Source: an uncultured Desulfovibrio sp. (GTDB lineage: Bacteria > Desulfobacterota > Desulfovibrionia > Desulfovibrionales > Desulfovibrionaceae). Taken from it: a stretch of 28,157 nt of DNA. Below are positions 7,898-15,635 of the stretch, piece after piece; within the stretch, counting starts at the first letter, position 1; every line of letters starts with the position of its first letter. Below the pieces are notes generated by a model. It did no database searches. It saw only the letters and a program-made list of their open reading frames with translations, and had not been told where the DNA came from. The position numbers and the translations under genes were made by a program. The stretch spans positions 1-28,157 of the forward strand of contig CAJUMQ010000028.1 of NCBI GenBank assembly GCA_910587035.1, given 5' to 3'.

Positions 7898-9088
7898 ATG
7901 GCAAAACTTGGCGAAATGTCCATGATTTTAAAACTTCTGGGTGGACTGGTGCTCGGCGCGCTGCTGGGCTTTGTGGTTAATGAGCCGGTGATGGTGGTCG
8001 TGGTCTCCATACGCCATATCCTTGGCCAGATAATTTTCTTCCTGGTGCCTCTTGTCATCGTGGGCTTTATTACCCCGGCCATTGTGCGCCTGGGGCAGAA
8101 CGCCAGCAAAATTCTCATTGCCGCTGTTATTCTGGCCTATTGCTCATCTGTTGGCGCGGCGCTGTTCTCCATGCTTTCCGGATATATTGTGATTCCCCAT
8201 CTCTCCATTGCCACCCAGGCGGAATCCTTGCACAAACTGCCGGAGATGGTTTTCAGGCTTGATATTCCACCCCTTTTCAGCGTCATGAGCGCCCTGATTA
8301 CAGCGCTTTTCCTGGGCCTTGGCATTGCATGGACAAAAGCCCAAACTCTGCAGTCCCTGTTTGAGGAATTTGAAAAAGTCATAAGCTGGCTTGTTAGTAA
8401 CATTCTTATACCCATTCTGCCATTTTTTGTCGGTCTGTGCTTCATGGGCCTGGCCTACGAGGGCTCACTTACCAAGCATCTGCCCATCTTCGTAACAATG
8501 GTCATTCTCGTGATCATAGGCCAGTTTGTCTGGCTCGCGGTTCTCTATGGCATTGGCGGCATGGTCTCCCATCGCAATCCCTCCCAGGTTTTCCGTTTCT
8601 ATCTGCCAGCCTACCTCACGGCTGTTGGCACCATGTCCAGCGCAGCCACTCTGCCTGTAGCCCTGGAATGTGCCCGCAAGTCTCCTGTTCTCAGCTCCAC
8701 CATGGTTGAGTTCATGGTGCCCCTGGGCGCCACAGTTCACCTCTGCGGCTCTGTGCTTACGGAAACCTTTTTTGTGATGACCATAAGCCTGATCCTCTAT
8801 GGAACACTGCCATCCTTTGGCACCATGCTCCTCTTCTGCATTCTTCTTGGCATCTTTGCAGTGGGTGCGCCTGGCGTTCCCGGTGGCACGGTCGTGGCTT
8901 CCCTGGGCATAGTCACCGGCGTTCTCGGTTTTGACCAGACCGGCGTTGCCCTGCTGATTGCCATATTCGCCCTTCAGGACAGCTTTGGAACTGCCTGCAA
9001 TGTAACCGGCGATGGCGCCCTGACCCTTATTCTGGATGGCATCTTCAACCGCAATGGCGAACTTGGGCCAATGCAGCACGAGAGCTGA
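7898..9088 (+). CDS. Dicarboxylate/amino acid:cation symporter (SDF/DAACS family)
   Basis: 396-aa polytopic inner-membrane transporter of the family that includes GltP, DctA and SstT and uses Na+ or H+ gradients. Family marks visible near the C-terminus are the hairpin-loop segment GAPGVPGG and the substrate-site motif NVTGDGAL; LVIVGFITPAIVRLG lies in the N-terminal half. The upstream frame is open to 7781, but the ATG at 7898 has an excellent AGGGAGG 4-8 nt ahead. The stop is 1 nt before the ATG of the cysteine desulfidase, so the two are cotranscribed and probably translationally coupled. From that context I infer uptake of cysteine, cystine or serine, though dicarboxylate transport cannot be excluded. 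Confidence 0.92.
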   Translation: MAKLGEMSMILKLLGGLVLGALLGFVVNEPVMVVVVSIRHILGQIIFFLVPLVIVGFITPAIVRLGQNASKILIAAVILAYCSSVGAALFSMLSGYIVIPHLSIATQAESLHKLPEMVFRLDIPPLFSVMSALITALFLGLGIAWTKAQTLQSLFEEFEKVISWLVSNILIPILPFFVGLCFMGLAYEGSLTKHLPIFVTMVILVIIGQFVWLAVLYGIGGMVSHRNPSQVFRFYLPAYLTAVGTMSSAATLPVALECARKSPVLSSTMVEFMVPLGATVHLCGSVLTETFFVMTISLILYGTLPSFGTMLLFCILLGIFAVGAPGVPGGTVVASLGIVTGVLGFDQTGVALLIAIFALQDSFGTACNVTGDGALTLILDGIFNRNGELGPMQHES

Positions 9089-9089
9089 T

Positions 9090-10367
9090 ATGAAAAGGCA
9101 TGATGAATTTTTAAAACTTTTGCATCAGGAAGTGGTGCCTGCACTGGGCTGCACGGAACCTATCGCAGTAGCCCTGACTGCAGCCTGCGCTGCGGAAACT
9201 CTTGGCCAGCAGCCGCAAAGCCTCGATGTGGCCGTCAGCTCCAATCTTCTCAAAAATGGCATGGGCGTCATGGTGCCCGGCACAGGCCAGATGGGTCTGG
9301 GCATTGCGGCTGCTGCCGGAGCCATTGGCGGAAGCAGCGCCCTTGGTCTTGAATGCCTGGCCAACCTTGATGAGGAAAAGGTGAAGCGCGCAAGCGACAT
9401 GCTCAAAAATGGACAGGTGAATCTGCATGTGGCCGACAATGACCTGCTCCTCTATTGTCTGGTCACCGCCAGGGCAGATGGTCATGAGGCAGCCGCGGAG
9501 CTGCGCGATTCCCATGCCAATCTGACCAGAGCATGGAAAGATGGCGAGATTGTCTGGGACAAGTCCTCACCTGACCATGAGTCCACAAGCCAGGCGCATG
9601 GGGATTGGCCCCTTACTCTGGCTGCCATTTATGAATTTGCCAACCATTCGGATCTGGACAGCATTGACTTCATTCTCGATGCAGCCAGGATGAATCGCAG
9701 CGTGGCAGAGGAAGGCCTGCGCAGCCAGTACGGTCTGGCAGTTGGCAAAAGCATGGATGCCCAGGTGCGCAACCGCATACTGGCAGACGACATGCTGACA
9801 TTTGCCGTAAAGCTCACTGCCGCGGCAGCCGATGCCCGCATGGCTGGTGTCATGATGCCCGTGATGAGCAATTCCGGCAGCGGCAATCAGGGCATTACAT
9901 GCACCATGCCGGTTGTGGCTTGCGCCATCCGCATGGAGAAGAATGACGAGCAGCTTGCGCGAGCCCTGATCATGAGTCATCTCACAGCTATTCATATCAA
10001 GCATCATCTGGGACGCCTCTCGGCCCATTGCGGAGCCATGGTGGCAGCCACAGCAGCCGCATGCGGCATTGCCCTGCTCATGGGCGGCGGAGAAAAGCAG
10101 ATGGAAATGACCATTCGCAACATGGTTGGCAATGTTGCCGGCATGATCTGCGATGGCGCCAAAAGCTCCTGCGCCCTCAAGGTGGCATCCGCGGTGGGAG
10201 CCGGCATACAGGCAGCCATGCTGGCCCTTGAAGGCAGCGCAGTGCCAGGCAATGAAGGCATTGTTTCCGAAGATATCGAGGCCTGCATCGCCAATCTGGG
10301 CAGACTTGGCTCCAGCGGCATGAAGGAGACAGACAAGGTAATCCTTGACATAATGCTGCATAAATAA
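9090..10367 (+). CDS. cyuA: L-cysteine desulfidase (CyuA/UPF0597 family, [4Fe-4S])
   Basis: 425-aa cytoplasmic iron-sulfur enzyme of the CyuA/YhaM (UPF0597) family, related to the alpha chain of bacterial serine dehydratase; members convert L-cysteine to pyruvate, ammonia and sulfide. C21 in PALGCTEPIA is the conserved N-terminal cysteine. C314 (HCGAM), C354 (ICDGAK) and C361 (SSCALK) are spaced 40 and 7 residues apart. As I recall, this is the spacing of the three cluster ligands in the archaeal desulfidase MJ1025 (Cys282, 322, 329). The glycine-rich GSGNQGITCTMPV stretch is also family-typical. The frame is open upstream into the transporter gene, but the ATG at 9090, 1 nt after the transporter stop, gives the family N-terminus. 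Serine may be a secondary substrate. A strong terminator follows. Confidence 0.9.
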   Translation: MKRHDEFLKLLHQEVVPALGCTEPIAVALTAACAAETLGQQPQSLDVAVSSNLLKNGMGVMVPGTGQMGLGIAAAAGAIGGSSALGLECLANLDEEKVKRASDMLKNGQVNLHVADNDLLLYCLVTARADGHEAAAELRDSHANLTRAWKDGEIVWDKSSPDHESTSQAHGDWPLTLAAIYEFANHSDLDSIDFILDAARMNRSVAEEGLRSQYGLAVGKSMDAQVRNRILADDMLTFAVKLTAAAADARMAGVMMPVMSNSGSGNQGITCTMPVVACAIRMEKNDEQLARALIMSHLTAIHIKHHLGRLSAHCGAMVAATAAACGIALLMGGGEKQMEMTIRNMVGNVAGMICDGAKSSCALKVASAVGAGIQAAMLALEGSAVPGNEGIVSEDIEACIANLGRLGSSGMKETDKVILDIMLHK

Positions 10368-10425
10368 TCAGCGCTGCGCAAGCTTTGCCCTGCCTCGTCT
10401 GGGCAGACATGCGCATCTCCATTTT

Positions 10426-10465
10426 GCAAAAAGCCAGCTGGCATGTTTCCCGGCTGGCTTTTTGC
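10426..10465 (+). terminator. Intrinsic terminator after the symporter-cyuA operon
   Basis: GCAAAAAGCCAGC pairs perfectly with GCTGGCTTTTTGC (13 bp, 14-nt loop). The GC-rich core is followed by five T residues inside the 3' arm. The A-run on the 5' side means it could also act on the opposite strand, but no minus-strand gene ends here. Confidence 0.8.
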
Positions 10466-10570
10466 CATGCTGGCATCTGCCGCAGCCATGAATAGCATTT
10501 GCAATGTCTTATTCTATTTGCCATAATGCCTTGCATGCCAAATATTTTCGTGTTCCTGGCCTCATAATAT

Positions 10571-10588
10571 TTGTGATATTTTTCACAA
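10571..10588. promoter_or_regulatory. Perfect Rex- or CRP/FNR-type operator upstream of nfnAB
   Basis: TTGTGA-TATTTT-TCACAA is a perfect 18-bp palindrome with an AT-rich centre, 112 bp ahead of the nfnA ATG. It matches the consensus of the NADH-sensing repressor Rex (TTGTGA-N6-TCACAA) and also of CRP/FNR-family sites. A TATAAA hexamer (10589-10594) abuts its right side and CATAAT (10563-10568) its left, so a bound repressor would cover the promoter. In the rest of this 333-bp gap (10368-10700) I see only the terminator at 10426-10465. Rex is favoured because the operon handles NADH/NADPH, but that is inference. Confidence 0.65.
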
Positions 10589-10700
10589 TATAAAATCCAG
10601 ACACCTACCCGCCTCCATCATTTGCCATGATCAGAGGTGGAGTTTCGGCAATGGCATGCAGCGGCGCCAATAATGGCGAAGGAGAAGGCAAGGAGTTTAT

Positions 10701-11546
10701 ATGGCGACAAAAATTCTGGAGAAAAAAATCCTCATACCAGGCAAAACCAGCAAAATGACGCTGGATGCTCCCGATATAGCAGCCAAAGCCAAACCAGGGC
10801 ATTTTGTCATGTTGCGCATGGATGAGGCCGGCGAGCGCATTCCTCTGACAATAGCCGATGCAAATCCGCAAAAGGGCCAGATAACCATCGTATATCTGGT
10901 GCTGGGCAAAAGCACGGCTCTTTTGGAGCAGCTTAATGAGGGAGACTCCATTCATGATGTTTGCGGCCCACTTGGCAAGCCCACAAACATAGAAAAAAAG
11001 GGCACTGTCATCTGTGTTGGCGGCGGCACAGGCATAGCAGCCATGCACCACATAGCCAAGGGCCACTCCCGCGCAGGCAATCATGTGGTCGGCATTATTG
11101 GCGCCAGAAGCAGGGATTTGCTGCTTTTTGAGGAGGAATTGAAATCATTTGCCGATGAACTCTTCATCTGCACGGATGACGGCAGCTATGGCCGCAAGGG
11201 CCTTGTCACCGACCTCTTGTGCGAAAGGCTGGAAAAGGACAAAAGCGTGGCCGAAGTTGTTGCCGTGGGGCCTGTACCCATGATGGCGGCAGTGGCAAAA
11301 ACCACCTTGCCTTTTAATGTCGCCACAACAGTCAGCCTTAATCCAATTATGGTGGATGGCATAGGCATGTGCGGCGCATGTCGCGTGAGCGTGGGTGGCA
11401 AGACCAAATTTGCCTGTGTTGACGGCCCCGAGTTTGACGGCCATCAGGTTGATTTCGCCGAGCTAAGGCGCAGGCTGGGCGCGTTCAGGGAACAGGAGCA
11501 ACTTTCTTTTGCAAAATTCCAGGAGGGCCACGCCAATGGAAACTAA
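10701..11546 (+). CDS. nfnA: NfnA/SudB-type FAD/NAD-binding subunit with [2Fe-2S] centre
   Basis: 281-aa flavoprotein of the ferredoxin-NADP reductase/dihydroorotate dehydrogenase electron-transfer-subunit type. With NfnB it forms NADH-dependent reduced ferredoxin:NADP+ oxidoreductase, which bifurcates electrons between NADPH, NAD+ and ferredoxin (also described as sulfide dehydrogenase). Seen: flavin-binding RIPLTIAD (about 50-57), nucleotide-binding CVGGGTGIAAMHH (about 106-118), and the C-terminal [2Fe-2S] loop with C224, C227, C239 and an aspartate five residues before C224. Three cysteines and one aspartate are the usual ligand set of NfnA. The ATG at 10701 has AAGGAG 7 nt upstream. Its last 11 bp overlap nfnB. 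A Rex-like operator lies upstream. Confidence 0.93.
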   Translation: MATKILEKKILIPGKTSKMTLDAPDIAAKAKPGHFVMLRMDEAGERIPLTIADANPQKGQITIVYLVLGKSTALLEQLNEGDSIHDVCGPLGKPTNIEKKGTVICVGGGTGIAAMHHIAKGHSRAGNHVVGIIGARSRDLLLFEEELKSFADELFICTDDGSYGRKGLVTDLLCERLEKDKSVAEVVAVGPVPMMAAVAKTTLPFNVATTVSLNPIMVDGIGMCGACRVSVGGKTKFACVDGPEFDGHQVDFAELRRRLGAFREQEQLSFAKFQEGHANGN

Positions 11547-12954
11547 AAAATCTGCCAAAACAGTCGCGCCAAGGGTGCCCATGCCCTGCCAGCCCCCACA
11601 TGTACGGGCCCATAATTTCGATGAGGTGGCCCTGGGATACACCGGCGAGATGGCCATGCAGGAGGCATCCCGCTGCCTGCAATGCAAAAAACCCCGCTGC
11701 GTTACCGGCTGCCCCGTGGAAGTGCCCATCAGGGATTTCATAGCCCAGGTGGCTCAGGGCAACCTGGCGGAAGCCTACAAAATAATCAGCTCCACCAACA
11801 GCCTGCCTGCTGTCTGCGGTCGCGTCTGCCCGCAGGAGAACCAGTGCGAAGGCAAATGCATTCTGCTGGCCAAAGGGCAACCCATAGCCATAGGACGGCT
11901 GGAGCGCTTTGTGGCCGACAGCCACAACTCGTCAAAAATCAATGCACCCAGGGCGGAAATGCCAGCCTGTGACATTTCCCCGCAGGCCAGAAAGGTCGCC
12001 TGCATCGGCTCCGGCCCCAGCTCCCTGACCTGTGCCGGAGTATGCGCGGCGGCTGGCCTGAAGGTGGATGTCTACGAAGCCCTGCATGAGGCCGGGGGTG
12101 TGCTGATATATGGCATTCCCGCCTTCCGTCTGCCCAAAAATGTTGTAGGCGTGGAAATCAATGGCCTGAGACATCTTGGCGTGGAATTCAGGCTTAATCA
12201 TGTTGGCGGCCGTACCGTGGATGTCAGGGAGCTGCTTGAGAATTATGACGCCGTTTTCATTGGCGTCGGCGCTGGTCTGCCCGTTTTTCTGAATGTGCCG
12301 GGTGAAAATCTGGTGGGCGTATTTTCCGCCAACGAATATCTGACAAGGGTTAATCTTGGTCGTGCCTATGACTTTCCCGAACAGGATACCCCAGCCTTTC
12401 CCGGTAAAAATGTTACTGTTTTTGGCGCTGGCAATGTCGCAATGGATGCTGCGCGCACAGCTTTGAGAATGGGCGCGGAATCCGTGCATATTGTATACCG
12501 CCGCACCAGGGACGAGATGCCGGCCAGGAAAGAGGAAATCGAGCATGCCGAGGAGGAGGGCGTAAAATTTGCCATGCTTGCGGCACCGGTGCGTTTTAAT
12601 GGCAATGACGAGATGCGTCTGGAATCGGTCACGCTTCAAAAGATGCAGCTGGGTGAACCGGATGCCTCAGGCAGGCGCCGCCCTGTGCCGGTGGAGGGCG
12701 AGGTTTATGAACTGCCCACTGACCTGGCCATTGTAGCTCTTGGCACCAGGGCAAATCCGATTTTGCTGGACGCCACACCGGATTTGACAAAAAATAAATG
12801 GGGATATATCGAGGCAGACCCGGATACAGGCGAAACTTCAATACCAAACGTCTTTGCCGGCGGCGACATTGTAACCGGTGCGGCCACTGTCATTCTGGCA
12901 ATGGGCGCTGGCCGCAAGGCAGGGCAGGAGATTGTGCGCCGCCTGAAGCCCTGA
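11536..12954 (+). CDS. nfnB: NfnB/SudA (GltA-type) NADPH-binding flavoprotein subunit
   Basis: 472-aa subunit often annotated 'NADPH-dependent glutamate synthase'. The N-terminal two-[4Fe-4S] domain is intact: CLQCKKPRCVTGCP (about 49-62), then VCGRVCPQENQCEGKC (about 95-110). FAD-binding (IGSGPSSLTCAG) and NADPH-binding (VFGAGNVAMDAARTALRMGA with the downstream arginines of YRRTRDEMPAR) Rossmann folds follow, then the closing VFAGGDIVTGAATVILAMGAGR. The next gene in the window is not a glutamate synthase large chain but unrelated, and nfnA is upstream, so the pair is the transhydrogenase and not GltBD. ATG 11536 is chosen over the longer reading because AGGAGG lies 9 nt ahead. Confidence 0.93.
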   Translation: METKKSAKTVAPRVPMPCQPPHVRAHNFDEVALGYTGEMAMQEASRCLQCKKPRCVTGCPVEVPIRDFIAQVAQGNLAEAYKIISSTNSLPAVCGRVCPQENQCEGKCILLAKGQPIAIGRLERFVADSHNSSKINAPRAEMPACDISPQARKVACIGSGPSSLTCAGVCAAAGLKVDVYEALHEAGGVLIYGIPAFRLPKNVVGVEINGLRHLGVEFRLNHVGGRTVDVRELLENYDAVFIGVGAGLPVFLNVPGENLVGVFSANEYLTRVNLGRAYDFPEQDTPAFPGKNVTVFGAGNVAMDAARTALRMGAESVHIVYRRTRDEMPARKEEIEHAEEEGVKFAMLAAPVRFNGNDEMRLESVTLQKMQLGEPDASGRRRPVPVEGEVYELPTDLAIVALGTRANPILLDATPDLTKNKWGYIEADPDTGETSIPNVFAGGDIVTGAATVILAMGAGRKAGQEIVRRLKP

Positions 12955-12969
12955 TTGCTGCACAAACCC

Positions 12970-13014
12970 GGCCATATGGCAGATCCGGCTTGTGCTTCCA
13001 TTTGCCATATGGCC
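12970..13014. repeat. 12-bp perfect inverted repeat upstream of the PHP phosphatase
   Basis: GGCCATATGGCA (12970-12981) and TGCCATATGGCC (13003-13014) are exact reverse complements separated by 21 nt. Each arm also contains the palindrome CCATATGG, so the site can be read as two repeated operators or one hairpin. No T-run follows. It sits in the only gap between nfnB and the phosphatase gene, ending 17 bp before its start. Confidence 0.6.
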
Positions 13015-13031
13015 TGTATATGGGGTTGAAA

Positions 13032-13865
13032 ATGATCAAGACCGACATGCATCTTCACACATGCTATTCCCATGGAAAAAACACCCCTTTTGAAATGCAT
13101 GCGGCAGCCGAAAAGGCGGGTCTTGGCATAATAGGCTTTACCGAGCACTCCCCCAGGCCGGCCGGATTTGACTATACCCATGAATACAGGGAAAAATTAA
13201 GCGCGCATCTGGATACATATGTGCGCGAGGTGCTCAACCTCAAGAACAGCGCGAGAAAAAGCCCCCATGGCTGCCAGGTGCTGTTTGGCATGGAAATTGA
13301 CTGGCTGGAAGGAGAGGAGGATTTCATCCGCCAGGCATGTTCCGCATACGATTTTGACTATCTCATCGGCAGTGTGCATTTTCTCCATCACTGGGGTTTT
13401 GATGATGGCAACCAGCCCTGGCTGGATGCCACAAGCCAGGAGTGTGAGAAATATTATGAGGATTATTTCCTTGCCTGGCATGGAATGCTGGCTTCCGGAT
13501 TTTTTCAGGTGGCCGCCCATCCGGATCTCATTAAAATTCACAGCGTCCACACATTCCAGAAGTGGCTGGAAAAGCCTCGCGCACTCGAGCTCATCCATGT
13601 CTGCCTCACAACCCTGCGGGATTCCGGCATGGCCATGGAGGTGTCATCGGCAGGGTTGCGCAAACCCTGCGCGGAGATCTATCCAGCTCCGCAAATAATG
13701 AAAATGGCAGCCAGCCTCGATCTGCCGGTCTCATTTGCTTCCGATGCGCATTGCGTAAATGATGTGGGCCATGCTTTTCCGGAGCTTGCAAGATATGCCC
13801 ATGCCCATGGCCTTGATAAAATCGCATTGTTTGACCATGGCACCATCTTTATCCAGTCCTTTTGA
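13032..13865 (+). CDS. Histidinol-phosphatase-like PHP-domain hydrolase (HisJ type)
   Basis: 277-aa metal-dependent PHP-family phosphoesterase most like HisJ, which removes phosphate from L-histidinol phosphate. The metal-site motifs run in order: DMHLHTCYSHG at the N-terminus, GFTEHSP, the EIDW glutamate, GSVHFL, AAHPDLIK and SDAHC. Length equals HisJ (260-280 aa). ATG 13032 is preferred to the in-frame ATG at 13020 because GGGG lies about 7 nt upstream and the HisJ N-terminus begins right at DMHLH. No other histidine gene is nearby, so a different sugar or nucleotide phosphate substrate remains possible. The stop overlaps the start region of the ABC protein. Confidence 0.85.
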   Translation: MIKTDMHLHTCYSHGKNTPFEMHAAAEKAGLGIIGFTEHSPRPAGFDYTHEYREKLSAHLDTYVREVLNLKNSARKSPHGCQVLFGMEIDWLEGEEDFIRQACSAYDFDYLIGSVHFLHHWGFDDGNQPWLDATSQECEKYYEDYFLAWHGMLASGFFQVAAHPDLIKIHSVHTFQKWLEKPRALELIHVCLTTLRDSGMAMEVSSAGLRKPCAEIYPAPQIMKMAASLDLPVSFASDAHCVNDVGHAFPELARYAHAHGLDKIALFDHGTIFIQSF

Positions 13866-13873
13866 ATTTTCCC

Positions 13874-15364
13874 ATGCCCCCTCTTGTTCAAATCGATAAT
13901 GTCAGCCTGTTCATACCAGGTGACAGGCAAAGAAAACCGGTACTGCAAGCTGTCTGTCTGCAAATCGATGCGGGCAGGCATCTGGCAATCACCGGTCCCA
14001 ATGGCTCAGGCAAATCCACCCTGCTGCGTCTGATCCATGGCGATCTCTGGCCGGCTGCCGGCAGTATTTTCTGGCTATGTGACGGCCGCCCCGATACCTC
14101 GCCCATTGTCGCAAAAAAGATGGTTGCGCTTGTCTCGCCAATGCATCAGGAAAATTGCCAGCGCAATGCCTGGGATGTTTCCCTTTATGATTTCTTAAGT
14201 GGTGGAATCCAGGGCTCCCCCATGTCCTATGCGGCTGCCTCCCCGGAAAGCCGGAATATGGTGGATGCCATGCTGGACAGGATTTCTGCCAAATCCCTTG
14301 CCTTAATGCGCCTGCCCGAACTCTCTCAGGGGCAGCTGCGCATTGCCCTGCTTGCGCGGGCAGTTTTAAGCCGTCCCCGTATCCTCCTGCTTGATGAATG
14401 GACCGATGGCCTGGATGAGTGCCATAAACAGGCTTTTTATAATCTTTTTGAGGATATGACCTCCTCCACAACCATGGTTTTCGCCTCGCACCGCCGGGAT
14501 GGCGTGCCTGATTGGTGTCAATGTTTTTTTGAAATGCGTGCAGGCAGACTGGGCAAATCATTAAGCGAGTCTCTTCCCCCACCCAAAATATCGCTGCCAA
14601 AACCGGCAAAGGCTGGAAGAAAGTCCGGCCGGGATAATCCCAGAACTGTTTTTAAGCTTGCCAATGTCAATGTTTATGTTGATCGGCAGCTTGTGCTCAA
14701 AGATATCAACTGGCAAATGCTGTCGGATGAAAACTGGCTTATTGACGGGCCCAATGGATCAGGCAAATCCACTTTTTTGCGCCTTCTCGCAGGCAGGGAA
14801 TTTGCCGCAGCCGGGGGAAATGTTGCAAGATATGATCGCGCCGGGCGCCTGCTTGCCACCAAGGCGGAAATCAATGATTTTGCAGCCCTCATAAGTGATC
14901 TGGATCAGGCGACCTATGGCTATCCTGTAACCGGTCTGGAGCTTGTATGTTCCGGATTGGATGACAGCATTGGCATCTACAGGCAATATACACGGGAGGA
15001 ACAGACGAGGGCGCGCCAGGCCATCGAGAGCTTTTTTCATGGCCAGGATGCTTCTGAAATATCAGCAACATCCATCAGACGCCTGTCCACAGGACAGTTG
15101 CGCAAGCTTTTTCTGGCGCGGGCATTTGTGCGCAGGCCGCAAATCATTCTGCTTGATGAAGCCTGTTCGGGCCTGGACCCTGAATCACGATCAGCATTTC
15201 TGGCAACCATCGATGACCTGGCCAATGGCTGCATACAGGGCTGGCGCCCACAGATCGTGCAGGTGACGCATTATGGCGATGAATCCCCTGTCTGTATAAA
15301 TCGCCATGCCCGCATTGAGGCTGGCAGTCTTGTCCCTGTTCAGTCTAAAGCATTTGCCGATTGA
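13874..15364 (+). CDS. Tandem ABC ATPase without membrane domain (ModF-like)
   Basis: 496-aa protein with two ABC nucleotide-binding domains and no transmembrane segment. Domain 1 has Walker A GPNGSGKST, signature LSQGQLR and Walker B ILLLDEW. Domain 2 has Walker A GPNGSGKST (about residue 295), signature LSTGQLR and Walker B IILLDEA. Arrangement and length resemble E. coli ModF and related soluble duplicated ATPases, whose function is poorly known. No permease or binding protein lies next to it. The ATG at 13874 sits 8 bp after the phosphatase stop; a TTG at 13862 overlapping that stop is an alternative, and neither has a clear ribosome site, suggesting coupling. Both sites look catalytically complete. 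Confidence 0.85.
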   Translation: MPPLVQIDNVSLFIPGDRQRKPVLQAVCLQIDAGRHLAITGPNGSGKSTLLRLIHGDLWPAAGSIFWLCDGRPDTSPIVAKKMVALVSPMHQENCQRNAWDVSLYDFLSGGIQGSPMSYAAASPESRNMVDAMLDRISAKSLALMRLPELSQGQLRIALLARAVLSRPRILLLDEWTDGLDECHKQAFYNLFEDMTSSTTMVFASHRRDGVPDWCQCFFEMRAGRLGKSLSESLPPPKISLPKPAKAGRKSGRDNPRTVFKLANVNVYVDRQLVLKDINWQMLSDENWLIDGPNGSGKSTFLRLLAGREFAAAGGNVARYDRAGRLLATKAEINDFAALISDLDQATYGYPVTGLELVCSGLDDSIGIYRQYTREEQTRARQAIESFFHGQDASEISATSIRRLSTGQLRKLFLARAFVRRPQIILLDEACSGLDPESRSAFLATIDDLANGCIQGWRPQIVQVTHYGDESPVCINRHARIEAGSLVPVQSKAFAD

Positions 15365-15380
15365 AAATAGGGAAATGCGA

Positions 15381-15498
15381 GGCGCTTCTTCTGAAGCGCC
15401 CGCGATGACGTTCGCGGAAAAATTGTATTTTCATGCGCCTGTTCCGCTACACGGGGAAAGGCGAGCGCGTATGGTTGAAACGCCCAGAGAGTTTCAAC
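15381..15498 (+). ncRNA. Cluster of four hairpins in an intergenic region (candidate structured RNA)
   Basis: Within 118 nt four stem-loops follow each other. H1 is GGCGCTTC-TTCT-GAAGCGCC (15381-15400, perfect). H2 is CGCGA/TCGCG (15401-15416). H3 is CGCCTGTTCC against GGGAAAGGCG (15436-15463), with an outer CATGCGC/GCGCGTATG extension. H4 is GTTGAAAC/GTTTCAAC with a 9-nt loop (15474-15498). No ORF with coding character covers it. It lies after the ABC gene and 35 bp before the yicC promoter. It may be a small RNA, a decay-stabilised 3' end or a repetitive element. Only the structure potential is seen; type and strand are uncertain. Confidence 0.4.
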
Positions 15499-15532
15499 AG
15501 ATGAATGCTCCAAATATGCGCTGCCGCCTTTC

Positions 15533-15561
15533 TTGCAATCACTGCGCTGCTTGCCTATAAT
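15533..15561 (+). promoter_or_regulatory. Sigma70-type promoter of the yicC-remA-gmk-pyrF operon
   Basis: TTGCAA (15533-15538), a 17-nt spacer and a consensus TATAAT (15556-15561). The predicted start is near 15568, leaving about 68 nt of leader before the yicC ATG. Confidence 0.75.
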
Positions 15562-15635
15562 ATCTGGATAAACTGTTTAAAAATTTTAATACCTTTCCAG
15601 GGCATAGAGACCGCCCCTTGTCTTAAGGAAAATCC

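Noticed and set aside
11536..12954. Glutamate synthase small subunit
   Set aside because: There is no large subunit nearby, and the partner gene upstream is the FAD/[2Fe-2S] subunit of the Nfn/sulfide dehydrogenase type.
15474..15498. GTTGAAAC/GTTTCAAC hairpin as an integron attC site or CRISPR repeat
   Set aside because: The arms do not fit the GTTRRRY/RYYYAAC core pattern, there is no integrase or cassette, and the unit is not repeated.
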